A stretch of 64,000 nt of DNA from Kolteria novifilia (GCA_007748055.1 CP036279.1:6138001-6202000), one strand, 5' to 3'. Positions 8,120-17,914 are shown, counted from the stretch's first letter. The notes: generated from the sequence alone by a model not told the origin. Made by a program: numbers and translations.

Positions 8120-10591
8120 CTACTTCGCACGCTCGGCCGGTTTCTCCAGACTCCCGATGAGCTGATCGAGTTCCGCCAGAAGCCGCGTCATCCGTTCGGG
8201 CAAGGCGTTGACGCTTCGCTCGCAGTCCGCCACACTCCCCGCTTTCGCCGCGAACTCCAAGTCGAGCATCTCCTGCCGGATCGCGAGGGCGTGAAAGTTC
8301 CCCACCGAACCTGCGAGCAAGTGAGCACCGCGAGCCAGTTCCTCAAAATCACGCTCCGCGAGGGCGAGCGCGATCCGATCGGCAAGGTCTCTCGACTGCC
8401 CCCGGAAGAGGTCGACGATCTCGCGGAGGATCGTGGGGTCGCCGCGAACTTGAGCATGGAGACGCGCGCGATCGATCAATCCAGACTCGGCCCCATCACG
8501 CGCACGGGACGCCGATTCGCGCACGACTGTCTCCTCCGGCTCCGCCGACCCATCGTGGCTCGCGAGCGCAATTCTCCGCAAGACCGCCTTGAGGGCTTGT
8601 TCGTCGATCGGCTTGCCGAGGTAATCATCCATCCCCGCTTCCAGACACCGCTGCCGATCCCCTTTCATGACGTGCGCCGTCAACGCGACGATCGGGACCC
8701 GTCGACCGGACTCCCCTTCGCGGTCGCGGAGAATCCGCGTCACCTCCAAACCGCCCATTCCCGGCATTTGCAGGTCCAAGAGGATCAGGTCGACAACCTC
8801 GGACTGGGCGAGCTCGATCGTTTCGGGGCCGTCGGCGGTGACAAGCACCTCGTGGCCCAAGTCCTCGAGCAGGCTCTGAGCCACCTTGACGTTGATCGCG
8901 TTATCTTCCGCCAAGAGGATCCGAAGCGGCCGGGGCGAAGCATCCTCGCGCGTCGACGCATCGGCGAGTTCGTCCCCATCCGCGAGCAGCAGGGCCTGCT
9001 CTTCGGCGGAAACGAGGGGAAACCGAGCGGTGAAGTGGAAGGTGCTTCCCTCGCCCCACATGCTTTCGACCCAAAGCTCGCCGTTCATCATCTCGACCAA
9101 TTGCCGCGCGATCGCAAGTCCGAGCCCGGTACCGCCGTGCCGCCGGGAGGTCGAACCGTCGCCCTGGACGAAGAGTCCAAAGATCAGTTCCTGCTGTTCC
9201 TCGGAGATGCCGATCCCGGTGTCGCGAACGGTGATGTGCAGCGTCTTTGTCTCCTCATCGCCACCGTCGACGGTGATCCTGACGTCGACCGAGCCTTCGA
9301 GCGTGAACTTGACGGCATTGCCCAGCAAGTTGACCAAGACCTGTCGTAGCCGAACCGCATCCCCGAGCAATACGTCGGGGACCTCCGGATCGACGTCGGT
9401 CGAGAGACGTAGCCCCTTCTCGGAGGCCTCGAACGCGACCGCGTGCGTCGCCTCCTCGAGACAGCGCCTCACGGAGAAGGGAGACGTTCGCAGCGTCAGC
9501 TTGCCGGCCTCGATCTTGGAAATGTCGAGGACATCGTTGAGCAGGTCGAGCAAGGCTTGGGCGGAGTCGCGCACCGCCTCGAGCGATTCGCGTTGATCGG
9601 CCGAGAGCGACGAGCGCAGCAGTCGCGCCGTCATCCCGATGACGCCATTCATCGGCGTGCGAATCTCGTGACTGACGTTGGCGAGGAACTGGGACTTGGC
9701 CCGGGTCGCCGCCAGGGCCTCCTCGCGCGCGGCGATCAGTTCGACTTGGGAGCGTTGGTACTCGAGGACGACCAACGTCTGGTAGAGGAAGAAGCCGAGC
9801 AGTGGGATGAGGTAGCCGACGACCTTGTAGAGATGGGCCGCCTCGAAGAGGGCGTCGTGGACTTCCACCGAGGCGAGCATCATGAGCTGGCCGGTGAGGT
9901 TGACCCCGATGGAGAGAGCCACCCACCACAGGAGCATCTCGCGCCGCTGCAGATAGCGAACCAGGTAAACGATGAGGGCGACCAGAAGCACGAAGGACGA
10001 GAGCAGATCGGCGGGTCGGCCGACAAAGGGAAACGGCCCGACCAATCGCGGAGCGGGAGGGACGAGCACCGCCGCGGCGATCGTCGTGATCAGCAGGACG
10101 ATCAACGACGTGAGAATCGTTTCGCGTTGCCGATTGGCTCCCCGAGCAATCCACGCCGGAAACATCAAGGCCATCAACAGCGTCAGGCCCATCAGCAGTT
10201 GTCCGGTGACGTAGGTCGCGCGGAGGAACTCTTGGTAGTACCAGCCGGAGAACCCCCAAAGGTCGCGGGATCCGATGATGCCGTGAACGAGGTCTTCCAC
10301 GCCGTTGACGAAGAAGGCGAGTCCGATGAAGAGGTGGAATCGGTTGCCAAGGGCGTAGAAGCGAAGGACGAACGCCAATCCGGTGACCAGTCCGAAGAGC
10401 GCTCCGACCATTTCGATGGTGCTGATCAGGTCGGCGGTGCCGCGAAAGCCTGAGTCGGCGAGGTAGGGGAAGGGAGCGGCGGCGGCCGCCATGACGACCA
10501 AGAGGGCGGCCAAATGCTGCCAGCACTGAACGCGAGAATGCCTCGAGAGCCCAAGCTCGCTCGGGATGAAGTCGCTGGGAGAAGAGGCCAT
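8120..10591 (-). CDS. Hybrid sensor histidine kinase (membrane sensor-HisKA-HATPase-REC-HPt)
   Basis: An 823-residue multidomain kinase. Residues ~25-275 hold about eight membrane segments in a sensor domain I cannot name. HisKA follows with the phosphorylated histidine in NVSHEIRTPMNGVIG (about H308). The ATP-binding domain (~415-530) has VLVNLLGNAVKF (N box), DTGIGI and GGTGLGLAI (G boxes). A receiver at ~558-675 has AEDN, the acceptor aspartate in LLDLQMPG (about D606) and a lysine in YLGKP. A C-terminal HPt domain has AHLLAGS (about H757). This is a full internal His-Asp-His relay of the BarA/EvgS type; the final partner should be a separate regulator. The divergent regulator at 11216 seems unable to accept phosphate, so the real partner is probably elsewhere. 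Confidence 0.93.
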   Translation of the reverse strand: MASSPSDFIPSELGLSRHSRVQCWQHLAALLVVMAAAAAPFPYLADSGFRGTADLISTIEMVGALFGLVTGLAFVLRFYALGNRFHLFIGLAFFVNGVEDLVHGIIGSRDLWGFSGWYYQEFLRATYVTGQLLMGLTLLMALMFPAWIARGANRQRETILTSLIVLLITTIAAAVLVPPAPRLVGPFPFVGRPADLLSSFVLLVALIVYLVRYLQRREMLLWWVALSIGVNLTGQLMMLASVEVHDALFEAAHLYKVVGYLIPLLGFFLYQTLVVLEYQRSQVELIAAREEALAATRAKSQFLANVSHEIRTPMNGVIGMTARLLRSSLSADQRESLEAVRDSAQALLDLLNDVLDISKIEAGKLTLRTSPFSVRRCLEEATHAVAFEASEKGLRLSTDVDPEVPDVLLGDAVRLRQVLVNLLGNAVKFTLEGSVDVRITVDGGDEETKTLHITVRDTGIGISEEQQELIFGLFVQGDGSTSRRHGGTGLGLAIARQLVEMMNGELWVESMWGEGSTFHFTARFPLVSAEEQALLLADGDELADASTREDASPRPLRILLAEDNAINVKVAQSLLEDLGHEVLVTADGPETIELAQSEVVDLILLDLQMPGMGGLEVTRILRDREGESGRRVPIVALTAHVMKGDRQRCLEAGMDDYLGKPIDEQALKAVLRRIALASHDGSAEPEETVVRESASRARDGAESGLIDRARLHAQVRGDPTILREIVDLFRGQSRDLADRIALALAERDFEELARGAHLLAGSVGNFHALAIRQEMLDLEFAAKAGSVADCERSVNALPERMTRLLAELDQLIGSLEKPAERAK

Positions 10592-11215
10592 GCGGAGTCA
10601 CCAATCGTCAGTTGACGGTGAAGAGAAGGTGATGAAAATCGACTGATTGTGGCTTTTTTTGCTTCTACTGGATTGTCCTTAGCGCCTCGATCGCCAAACT
10701 TAGCCCTCACGTTCTTGGCTGACGGGACTCACTAATTCTTTCGGTTTTCTAGTGAAATCGCAACATGATGGAGGCCTACGGAGAGGCCCAAGAATCACGC
10801 AACCATTAACAACAACAAAAGATACACCAAAATCCCCATGGCTCCAGCAGAAGTCAAGGCTAGAGTGTATGCGGGGGGAGAGTAGTGCCGGAGGAAAGAA
10901 TAGGCTGAGACCGGGTAAAGTCTTTCACCGCGACTCGATCGCCTGCATTTCGTGATGCCGCCGTGCCCTGACGCACCGCGCGGGATCCAAGCGCTTTCTA
11001 AGTTCGCATCGGCCGCCATCCACGACGGATCGGTTGTTTCCATCGCAGGGATCGAGCCAAACGGATCGTTCCCCGCGAACTTCCATTGAGCGTTGTAGGC
11101 TGACGAACGTTGGCGACCACGTTCTCGCGAAGCGGAAACGGTAGACTCACCTTCTCTCTCGTGCCCATTCTCGCCTCGGACATGACTCGCACACTTTTTT
11201 CAAGGTCACGCCGCA
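10592..11215. other. Divergent intergenic region
   Basis: About 620 bases, less G+C-rich than the flanking genes, between the divergent kinase (leftward) and LuxR-type regulator (rightward) genes. It must hold both promoters. I see no supported gene, RNA or repeat in it. Confidence 0.5.
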
Positions 11216-11890
11216 GTGAGCGATTCGAACAGCAGTGAAGCATCGATTTCCATCCTTCTGGCGTCCAGCGAGACGTTCGTTCGGGAGTCGGTGCAAAGTC
11301 TACTCGAGAAGGAATCGGACTTGACGGTCTCGGGAACCGCCGAGGACGGGACCGAAGCGGTCGCCGCCGCCAAGCGGTTGCGGCCGGAGGTCATCCTTCT
11401 GAGCGACGAAATGCCGGGGCTGAACCCGTTTGAGGCCGCCGAGCGCATCCGCAAGACGCTTCCGCGAACGCGTCTTTGCTTCCTCAGCCGCATTCCGCGC
11501 GATCACGCGATCGACTGCGCTCTCGCGGTCGAGGCGGCTTGCTACTTCACGACCGCGGACACACCCGAGTCGCTGGTCAACGCGATCCGGAAGGTCGCCC
11601 AGGGAGAAACCTACTTCTCGCCCGACGTCGAGGAACGGATCGTCAACCCAAAACGAGCCAACGCCATTCACGGCGTCAAGCAGTCGCGCATGGCGACGCT
11701 CACCGCTCGCGAGGTGCAGGTGCTTCGCTATCTCGCCGAGGGACTTCCACGCAAGGAGATCTCCAAGGTGTTGGGCATCAGCGCCAAGACGGTCGCTCGA
11801 CACACCGCCAACCTGATGACCAAGCTCGAGATTCACGACCGGGTCGTGCTCGCTCGCTTCGCCATTCGGGAGGGTCTCGTCGACGTTTAG
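11216..11890 (+). CDS. LuxR/NarL-type regulator with degenerate receiver domain
   Basis: A 224-residue protein with the NarL/FixJ layout: receiver-like fold (~10-125) and LuxR-type HTH (~158-218, LTAREVQVLRYLAEG, KEISKVLGISAKTVARHTANLM). The start is GTG 11216. The receiver keeps the fold but not the chemistry: the acidic pair that binds magnesium is replaced by serines (LLASSETFVRE), the acceptor position in LLxxxMPG is serine (LLSDEMPGL, aspartate one place late) and the conserved lysine is threonine (CYFTTAD). It should therefore work without phosphorylation, through another ligand, partner or its own level. Its targets are unknown; the respiratory operon begins 210 bases downstream on the same strand. 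Confidence 0.88.
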   Translation: MSDSNSSEASISILLASSETFVRESVQSLLEKESDLTVSGTAEDGTEAVAAAKRLRPEVILLSDEMPGLNPFEAAERIRKTLPRTRLCFLSRIPRDHAIDCALAVEAACYFTTADTPESLVNAIRKVAQGETYFSPDVEERIVNPKRANAIHGVKQSRMATLTAREVQVLRYLAEGLPRKEISKVLGISAKTVARHTANLMTKLEIHDRVVLARFAIREGLVDV

Positions 11891-12099
11891 GCGATCCGCG
11901 ATCCCTTCTTGACCACACGCAACTCGACACAGCCCATCGCCGCCCGAACCCTCGCCGCGGCGACGTTCCCGTCCGGGCTGTCTGTCGCCCGTCAGTTGTT
12001 TCCGATTTTCGGTGACGCCGAGTGGCCGATACGATAGAACCAGCGTGGTGGACCAGGAGTCCTGGGAAAACATTCTCTCCTCGGTAATAGCGGATCGGC

Positions 12100-13158
12100 A
12101 TGACGGGTCAGCGTCCCAAGGGGTTGATCCCAGTGCAAGCCAAACGCCACGGACGCGGCATCTTGCTGCTTGCATTTGGATTGTTGTTCTTCGCCTCGAG
12201 CGTTTTCGCCGCGGGGGAGACGAACATCGTCCAAACCGTCTCGCCGCCCGCCGACTCGATCAAGTTTCTCTTCTACCTACTCCTCGCGGTGGTCGGCGCC
12301 ATCTTCCTCATCGTGGAAGGGGCCCTGATCTATTGCATGGTCCGCTTCCGCAAGCGCGAAGGCGACGAAAGCGAACCACCGCAGATCTACGGCAGCAAGC
12401 CGGTCGAGATCGCGTGGACCGTCGCGCCGGCCCTGATCGTCTTCGTCCTCTTCCTGGTCGTGCTTCGCTCGATCGTCCAAATCAGAAAAGTCGACGTCCC
12501 CGAGGACGCCCTACGGGTCGTCGTCACCGGCCACCAGTGGTGGTGGGAGTTCCACTACCCCGAACTGGGCGTCACCACCGCCAACGAACTCCACGTTCCC
12601 ATTGGCGACGACGAGAACGAGCGAGCCGTCTTTCTCGACTTGCAATCGGTCGACGTCATTCACAGTTTCTGGGTGCCCCAACTGTCCGGGAAGATGGATG
12701 TCGTTCCAGGCCGAACGAATTTGCTTTGGTTCGCGACCAAGCAACCAGGACTCTATCGCGGACAGTGCGCCGAGTACTGCGGCACCCAGCACGCGAACAT
12801 GCTGCTGCGAGTCGTCGCCGAGTCTCCCGAGGAGTTCGAGCGATGGGCGGCCCAGCAGGCCAAACCCGCGGTCGATGATCCGAAGGTGGCCGCCGGCCGC
12901 CAACTGTTCATGAGCCTCGCCTGCATGAACTGCCACACGATCAAGGGAACGCCCGCGAACGGTACCTTCGCGCCGGACCTGACGCACTTGATGAGCCGGC
13001 AGACGCTGGCCTCGGGCATGGTGGAGAACAACCCCAAGAACCTCCGGGATTGGGTCGACAATCCGCAATCCATCAAGCCCGGCTGCCTCATGCCAAGCTT
13101 TCAGTTGTCCAGCAAGCAGCTCGACGACTTGGTCGCCTATCTGGAAACGCTTCACTAG
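12100..13158 (+). CDS. coxB: Cytochrome c oxidase subunit II fused to cytochrome c (caa3 type)
   Basis: A 352-residue subunit II of a haem-copper oxidase. A signal-like N-terminus (residues ~18-38) precedes two membrane helices (~52-75 and ~100-122), the periplasmic cupredoxin domain with HQWWWEFHYPE, and the CuA site GQCAEYCGTQHANM (residues ~220-233). The C-terminal ~90 residues are a cytochrome c domain with CMNCH (~274-278) and a methionine in CLMPSFQ. That fusion defines caa3 oxidases, which take electrons directly from a c-type cytochrome. It is first in the respiratory operon that runs to 22.3 kb. The ATG at 12100 is chosen for the signal sequence that follows. Confidence 0.95.
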   Translation: MTGQRPKGLIPVQAKRHGRGILLLAFGLLFFASSVFAAGETNIVQTVSPPADSIKFLFYLLLAVVGAIFLIVEGALIYCMVRFRKREGDESEPPQIYGSKPVEIAWTVAPALIVFVLFLVVLRSIVQIRKVDVPEDALRVVVTGHQWWWEFHYPELGVTTANELHVPIGDDENERAVFLDLQSVDVIHSFWVPQLSGKMDVVPGRTNLLWFATKQPGLYRGQCAEYCGTQHANMLLRVVAESPEEFERWAAQQAKPAVDDPKVAAGRQLFMSLACMNCHTIKGTPANGTFAPDLTHLMSRQTLASGMVENNPKNLRDWVDNPQSIKPGCLMPSFQLSSKQLDDLVAYLETLH

Positions 13159-13172
13159 CGCGCGGAGTTGTC

Positions 13173-14819
13173 ATGGCCACCACGGTCGCCGTCCCCGAGA
13201 TGACCGACAAATCGCCGCGCCGCTCGAGCCTGCTCGAATGGGTCACGACCGTCGATCACAAGCGGATCGGCATCATGTACCTGCTCGCGGCACTCTTCTT
13301 TCTCGTCTGCGCCGGCACCGAGGCGGCGCTGATGCGGATCCAGCTCTGGAAAGCGCGCTTCGACTTCCTCGAGCCCGATACCTTCAACCAACTCTTCACC
13401 ATGCACGGCACGACGATGGTCTTCTTCGTCGGCATGCCGATCCTGGTCGGCTTCGGAAACTTTCTCGTCCCGCTGATGATCGGCGCTCGGGACATGGCCT
13501 TCCCGCGCATGAACGCCTTCGGACTGTGGATGTTCATCCTCGGCGGTTTACTGACCTACTACAGCTTCCTCCAAGGTGGCGCTCCCGATGTCGGCTGGTT
13601 CGCGTACGCGCCGCTGACGTCGGCGACTTTCTCGCGCGGGATGAGCACCGACTACTGGATCCTCGGGCTGATGACCAGCGGACTGGGAACGCTCAGCGGT
13701 GGCATCAACTTCATCGCGACGATCCTGACGATGCGCGCCCCCGGCATGACCTTCGGACGGATGCCCCTGTTCATCTGGATGATGCTCGTCGACGCGGTCC
13801 TGATCGTGATCGCCTTCCCGCCGCTGACCGCCGCCCAGACGATGCTCCTGCTCGATCGCCAGCTCGGCGCCCACTTCTTCGATCCCCAACAGGGGGGCTC
13901 GGCGGTCCTTTGGCAACATCTCTTCTGGTTCTTCGGCCACCCCGAGGTCTATATCCTGATCCTTCCGGCCTTCGGCATGATCTCCGAAATCATCCCCGTC
14001 TTCGCGCGGAAGGTCATCTTCGGCTACGAGTCGGTCGCCGCCGCCACGGTCCTGATCGCGTTCATCGCCTGCGGCGTCTGGGCCCACCACATGTTCGCCC
14101 TGGGCCTGAGTCGGACGATTGACATCTTCTTCTCGGGCTCGACGTTCCTCATCGCGATCCCGACCGGCATCAAGATGTTCAACTGGATCGCGACCCTCTA
14201 CGGGGGGAAGATCCGTTTCCAGACACCGATGATCTTCTGTCTCGGCTTCCTGGCGATGTTCCTGATCGGCGGCCTCAGCGGCGTCATGCTCGCGGCGGTC
14301 CCCTTCGATTGGCAAGCCAGCGACACCTACTTCGTCGTCGCCCACTTCCACTACGTCCTCTTCGGCGGGACGCTCTTCGGCATCTTCGGCGGGTTCTACT
14401 ACTGGTTCCCCAAAATGTCGGGCCGACTGATGAACGAGACGCTCGGCAAGTGGAACTTCTGGCTCTTAATGATCGGCTTCAACCTCACCTTCTTCCCGAT
14501 GCACATCTCCGGACTCATGGGGATGCCGCGACGGATCTACACCTACGATCCAGAGCTTGGCGTCGACATTTGGAACCAGCTTTCGACCATCGGCGTCCTC
14601 GTCCAAGCCGCTGCCTTTATCGTCTTCGCCGTCAATTTGATCGGCTCGCTGCGGTCCGGAGAGCGGTCGGGCGACGATCCCTGGGATGCCTGGACGCTGG
14701 AGTGGCTGACGACGTCGCCGCCGCCGGCGTACAACTTCGAAGTCATCCCCGCGGTCCGCAGCCGTCGTCCTCTTTGGGATCTCAAGCACCCCGAAGACCC
14801 CGATTGGGAACACGAGTAA
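13173..14819 (+). CDS. coxA: Cytochrome c oxidase subunit I
   Basis: A 548-residue catalytic subunit with twelve membrane helices. TTVDHKRIGIMYL opens the family core. Haem a and a3/CuB ligands are all visible: the histidine in MHGTTMVFF, FGHPEVYILILPAFG (~255-270, histidine and tyrosine of the cross-linked pair), AHHMF (~306, two CuB histidines) and AHFHYVLFGG (~390, haem ligands). PEVY and the tyrosine mark an A-type oxidase that reduces oxygen and pumps protons. The start is ATG 13173, 15 bases after the coxB stop with GGAG before it; the frame is open further upstream inside coxB but that part is out of context. Confidence 0.97.
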   Translation: MATTVAVPEMTDKSPRRSSLLEWVTTVDHKRIGIMYLLAALFFLVCAGTEAALMRIQLWKARFDFLEPDTFNQLFTMHGTTMVFFVGMPILVGFGNFLVPLMIGARDMAFPRMNAFGLWMFILGGLLTYYSFLQGGAPDVGWFAYAPLTSATFSRGMSTDYWILGLMTSGLGTLSGGINFIATILTMRAPGMTFGRMPLFIWMMLVDAVLIVIAFPPLTAAQTMLLLDRQLGAHFFDPQQGGSAVLWQHLFWFFGHPEVYILILPAFGMISEIIPVFARKVIFGYESVAAATVLIAFIACGVWAHHMFALGLSRTIDIFFSGSTFLIAIPTGIKMFNWIATLYGGKIRFQTPMIFCLGFLAMFLIGGLSGVMLAAVPFDWQASDTYFVVAHFHYVLFGGTLFGIFGGFYYWFPKMSGRLMNETLGKWNFWLLMIGFNLTFFPMHISGLMGMPRRIYTYDPELGVDIWNQLSTIGVLVQAAAFIVFAVNLIGSLRSGERSGDDPWDAWTLEWLTTSPPPAYNFEVIPAVRSRRPLWDLKHPEDPDWEHE

Positions 14820-14835
14820 CGGAGAGATCGCCACC

Positions 14836-15453
14836 GTGAATCACGCAGCCGCGCTCTCCGCCCACGCCGAGAGCCCCCATCACGACCAACATGCCCTCGG
14901 CGGGTGGACGCCCCTGAAGGTCGGCATGGCGTCGTTTCTTTTTTCAGAAGCGGCCCTGTTCGCGACCCTGATCGTCGCCTACCTCAAGTTCCTCGGCCAA
15001 GACGACGGCGGCCCGACCCCCGAGGTCCTCAACGTCGGACGCGAACTCGTCGCGGTCATCCTGTTGCTCGTCAGCAGCATCACGGTCCAGTTCGCTTCCC
15101 GCGACCTGGCGCGCGGCCGCTGCACCAGTTGCACCGTCGGGGTGATCCTGACCTTCATCTTGACGGTCGGGTTCCTCATCGTGACCGGCCTGGAGTGGCG
15201 CGAGTTGATCGCCGTCGATGGATTGACCATCAACCGCAACCTCTTCGGCTCGAGCTTCTACACCCTCTTCGGCTTTCACCTTGGACACGTCCTGGCGGGA
15301 TGTGTCATGCTGCTGATCATGATGGGGATCGCCTTCTCGGGGAGCCTCAATGCCCGCAGTTCCCCGGGGATGGAAGCGATCGCTTGGTATTGGCACTTCG
15401 TCAACGGGGTCTCCGTGACTCTCTTTCTCGTCGTGTATGTCATCACCCGTTAG
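14836..15453 (+). CDS. coxC: Cytochrome c oxidase subunit III
   Basis: A 205-residue five-helix subunit III. Characteristic segments are KVGMASFLFSEAALFATL (the usual W-x-FLxSE motif around the first helix), FYTLFGFHLGHVLAG (helix with the conserved HxxHV-like pattern) and AIAWYWHFVNGVSVTLFLVVY at the end (WHFVDxVW-type motif). It stabilises subunit I and its proton uptake. The start is GTG 14836, 17 bases past the coxA stop, preceded by GGAGA. It fits the short class of COX3 found with caa3 oxidases. Confidence 0.95.
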   Translation: MNHAAALSAHAESPHHDQHALGGWTPLKVGMASFLFSEAALFATLIVAYLKFLGQDDGGPTPEVLNVGRELVAVILLLVSSITVQFASRDLARGRCTSCTVGVILTFILTVGFLIVTGLEWRELIAVDGLTINRNLFGSSFYTLFGFHLGHVLAGCVMLLIMMGIAFSGSLNARSSPGMEAIAWYWHFVNGVSVTLFLVVYVITR

Positions 15454-15462
15454 AGCGAGTCT

Positions 15463-16302
15463 ATGTCCACGCCGCATCATGCCTCCGACACGCCGCTCGA
15501 CGGACACGTTCCGGCTCCCGACGACGGCCATTCGATCGAGACCGTCGAGCTTCCCGGACCGACCGCCTGGCCGCTCGTCCTCTCGGTGGGGCTGATCATG
15601 GTGGCCTTCGGGATCCTGACCAATATCTCCTTCAGCTTTCTCGGCATCATCATGGCCCTGGTCGGCATCGTCGGCTGGGTGACGGAGATCCTTCCCGGAC
15701 GCGGTCACATTCACGAGGAACTCCGCCCCGAGGAACTTCGTCCCAAGCCCGTCAAGCGGGCCGACGTCGATGTCATTCCCATGGCACCCGGCATGCCCGG
15801 TCACCGCATGCACATGCCGGAGAAGGTTCATCCCTACTCCGCCGGCGCCAAGGCTGGACTGGTCGGCGGCGTCGCGATGGCGGTTCTCGCGGCGATCTAC
15901 GGCGTGGTCAGCGGCCGAGGCATCTGGTACCCGGTCAACCTTCTGGCGGGCATGGTCCTCGAGGAAGCCGATACCGATCCCGTCGCCCAACTCGAACAGT
16001 TCCACCTTCTAGCGCTGATCCTTGGGCTCTTCATTCACGCGGTCGGCTCGCTCTTTGTCGGTCTGATCTATGGGATCGTGTTGCCGATGATTCCCCGCGG
16101 CCGCGTCCTCTTCGGAGGTCTCGTCGCTCCCCTCTTTTGGAGCGGTTGCCTCTGGGCCAGCATGGATGTGCTCGATCCGGTCCTGGCGCAGCGCGTCGAT
16201 TGGGTCTGGTTCATCGCCTCCCAGTTCGCCTATGGAATCGTCGTCGGCATCATCGTCGTGAGAACGGAAAAGATTCACACCACGAGGGGTTGGCGTGCTT
16301 GA
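15463..16302 (+). CDS. Membrane protein of the cytochrome oxidase operon
   Basis: A 279-residue membrane protein located exactly where subunit IV is often found. The first ~35 residues are hydrophilic and histidine-rich; two helices follow (~43-60 and ~63-80), then a loop with prolines and methionines (HRMHMPEKVHPYS), then about four to five more helices to the C-terminus. The first part resembles small caa3 subunit IV proteins; the second part is like a YagU-type four-helix membrane protein and I cannot name it. The gene starts 10 bases after coxC and overlaps the next gene by 8 bases, so it is clearly part of the operon. Assembly or accessory subunit is my inference. Confidence 0.75.
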   Translation: MSTPHHASDTPLDGHVPAPDDGHSIETVELPGPTAWPLVLSVGLIMVAFGILTNISFSFLGIIMALVGIVGWVTEILPGRGHIHEELRPEELRPKPVKRADVDVIPMAPGMPGHRMHMPEKVHPYSAGAKAGLVGGVAMAVLAAIYGVVSGRGIWYPVNLLAGMVLEEADTDPVAQLEQFHLLALILGLFIHAVGSLFVGLIYGIVLPMIPRGRVLFGGLVAPLFWSGCLWASMDVLDPVLAQRVDWVWFIASQFAYGIVVGIIVVRTEKIHTTRGWRA

Positions 16303-17047
16303 TCAGGCTCTCTCGTTCATCGTCGCCAGGGGCCGCCCGATCTCGATCGCGGCGTGGTGCCTCTGCGCCCTGCTCGCCGGCTGCGGCCAGCCGAATCGCG
16401 CCAACCAACCGCTGCCGCCGCTCGACGTGATGGCCTTCCAACCGCTCTTCCAAGAGAACTGCGCCGGCTGCCACGGAACCACCGGCCAGATGGGCCCCGC
16501 CCCTCCCCTCAACGACGCTCTCTTTCTCCGAGTCGTGACCGACCAGGAACTCAACGAGGTCATTAAGAACGGACGGCCCGGAACGCTAATGCCCGGCTTC
16601 GGCTTCAACCCGGGACTGACGCTCTCGGCCAAACAGGTCGATGTCCTCGTCAAGGGGATCAGGGCCGAGTGGCCGTCGAGCCCAAGAGAGTTCAGCGGCA
16701 CGCTTCCCCCCTACGCCACCGACGCCAAGGGCGATGCGACGCGAGGCGCCCAAGCCTTCGCCCTCGCGTGTGCCCGCTGCCACGGGGCCAAGGGCGAAGG
16801 GACCGACACCGCGGGAGCCATCAACGACGGCGCGTTTTTGAAACTCGTCAGCGACCAGTTCCTGCGACGAATCGTCATCACCGGCCGCCCCGATCTCGGC
16901 ATGCCCGACTACCGCCAACAGATCACCGAACCGGAGGCCCGAGCCCTTACCGATCAGGAGATCACCGACATCGTCGCGTTGCTCGCCTCCTGGCGAACCA
17001 GCGATTCGTTCGCCCAGGAACCAGCCCCAGGAGCCACGAAGCCATGA
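16295..17047 (+). CDS. Di-haem cytochrome c lipoprotein
   Basis: A 250-residue exported protein with a lipoprotein signal: a hydrophobic stretch ends in LLAGC (lipobox, cysteine about residue 29). Two class I cytochrome c domains follow, with haem sites CAGCH (~56) and CARCH (~160), each with a downstream methionine (TLMPGF and LGMPDY). It should shuttle electrons between the bc-type complex encoded next and the caa3 oxidase encoded before. The start is GTG 16295, inside the end of the preceding gene; its stop overlaps the Rieske start as ATGA at 17044-17047. Confidence 0.93.
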   Translation: MLDQALSFIVARGRPISIAAWCLCALLAGCGQPNRANQPLPPLDVMAFQPLFQENCAGCHGTTGQMGPAPPLNDALFLRVVTDQELNEVIKNGRPGTLMPGFGFNPGLTLSAKQVDVLVKGIRAEWPSSPREFSGTLPPYATDAKGDATRGAQAFALACARCHGAKGEGTDTAGAINDGAFLKLVSDQFLRRIVITGRPDLGMPDYRQQITEPEARALTDQEITDIVALLASWRTSDSFAQEPAPGATKP

Positions 17048-17631
17048 ACTCCGAGCACCCGACTCCTCCCTGCTGCAACTCGAGCGGATCCGGCGGTCAC
17101 GGCGGCTCCGGCGACGCGGAAGTGACGCTCGCCAGCATCACGCGCCGAGGCATCCTACTCGTCAGCGGCGCTCTGTTCGCGCTGGCGGGACTGATTCTCG
17201 CCATCCCGCTGGTCGGTTACATCATTGGCCCGATCATGCGCCGGAAGGAGGACCAGTGGGTCGACATCGGCGCGCTCGAGGACTTTCCCGAGAACCAGAC
17301 CCTCTTGGTCGACTTCGAGGATCCCGACCGCCGACCCTGGGACGGCATGACCGGCAAGACCTCCTGTTACGTCAGGCGGCTTCAAGGAGAGAACTTTCAA
17401 GTCTTCTCCATCAACTGTGCCCACCTCGGATGCCCGGTCCACTGGTTCCCCGAGTCGGGCCTCTTCATGTGCCCCTGCCACGGCGGCGTTTACTACGAGG
17501 ATGGCGGACGCGCCTCCGGTCCTCCGCCACGCGGCCTCTACGAGTATGCCTTTCGTCTCGAGAAGGGTCGCATGCTCGTCCGAGCTGGACACCTTCCGAC
17601 GCTTCAGGACACGATGAAGGAGACATCGTGA
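17044..17631 (+). CDS. Rieske iron-sulfur protein of a bc-type complex
   Basis: A 195-residue Rieske subunit. The N-terminus is short and cysteine/glycine-rich (CCNSSGSGGHGG), then a single membrane anchor (~37-62) is followed by the soluble domain. The [2Fe-2S] ligands are CAHLGC (cysteine, histidine; about residue 126) and CPCHGG (~143), with the two extra cysteines that form the disulfide, and the PPRGL loop. It passes electrons from quinol to cytochrome c. Its ATG overlaps the preceding stop (ATGA). After it the operon is interrupted by a 283-base gap containing a repeat. Confidence 0.95.
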   Translation: MNSEHPTPPCCNSSGSGGHGGSGDAEVTLASITRRGILLVSGALFALAGLILAIPLVGYIIGPIMRRKEDQWVDIGALEDFPENQTLLVDFEDPDRRPWDGMTGKTSCYVRRLQGENFQVFSINCAHLGCPVHWFPESGLFMCPCHGGVYYEDGGRASGPPPRGLYEYAFRLEKGRMLVRAGHLPTLQDTMKETS

Positions 17632-17914
17632 CCAACGGCAAGCGACTAGCGGCAAACGAATCGACGAAGGGGTCTTTGGCTTCCTCGCGTTCCCCCTTGC
17701 CCAAGGGGGGAATGAGGGGGATCGGTACTCTCGATCCTCGCTCCCGGTCTCCCCTTTGGATGCCCTGCGATCCTTACCAGGGTAGCGGGGCACCTCCACG
17801 GACAAGTGGATCCGGACGACTCTCAATTCACGGCGGTGCCGACGACTGGCCACCGCCACGTCGAACGACACGCGGAACAAACATCGTCGGCCATCGTCGC
17901 GGGAGATTCCTGAG
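17632..17914. repeat. Gap in operon carrying a family D hairpin
   Basis: No gene is seen between the Rieske and cytochrome b genes. At 17691-17726 lies CCCCCTTGCCCAAGGGGG, a perfect palindrome followed by GAATGAGGGGG. The same element recurs at 24901-25050 and 28457-28488. It may reduce read-through or shift mRNA stability between the two halves of the operon. Confidence 0.8.
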
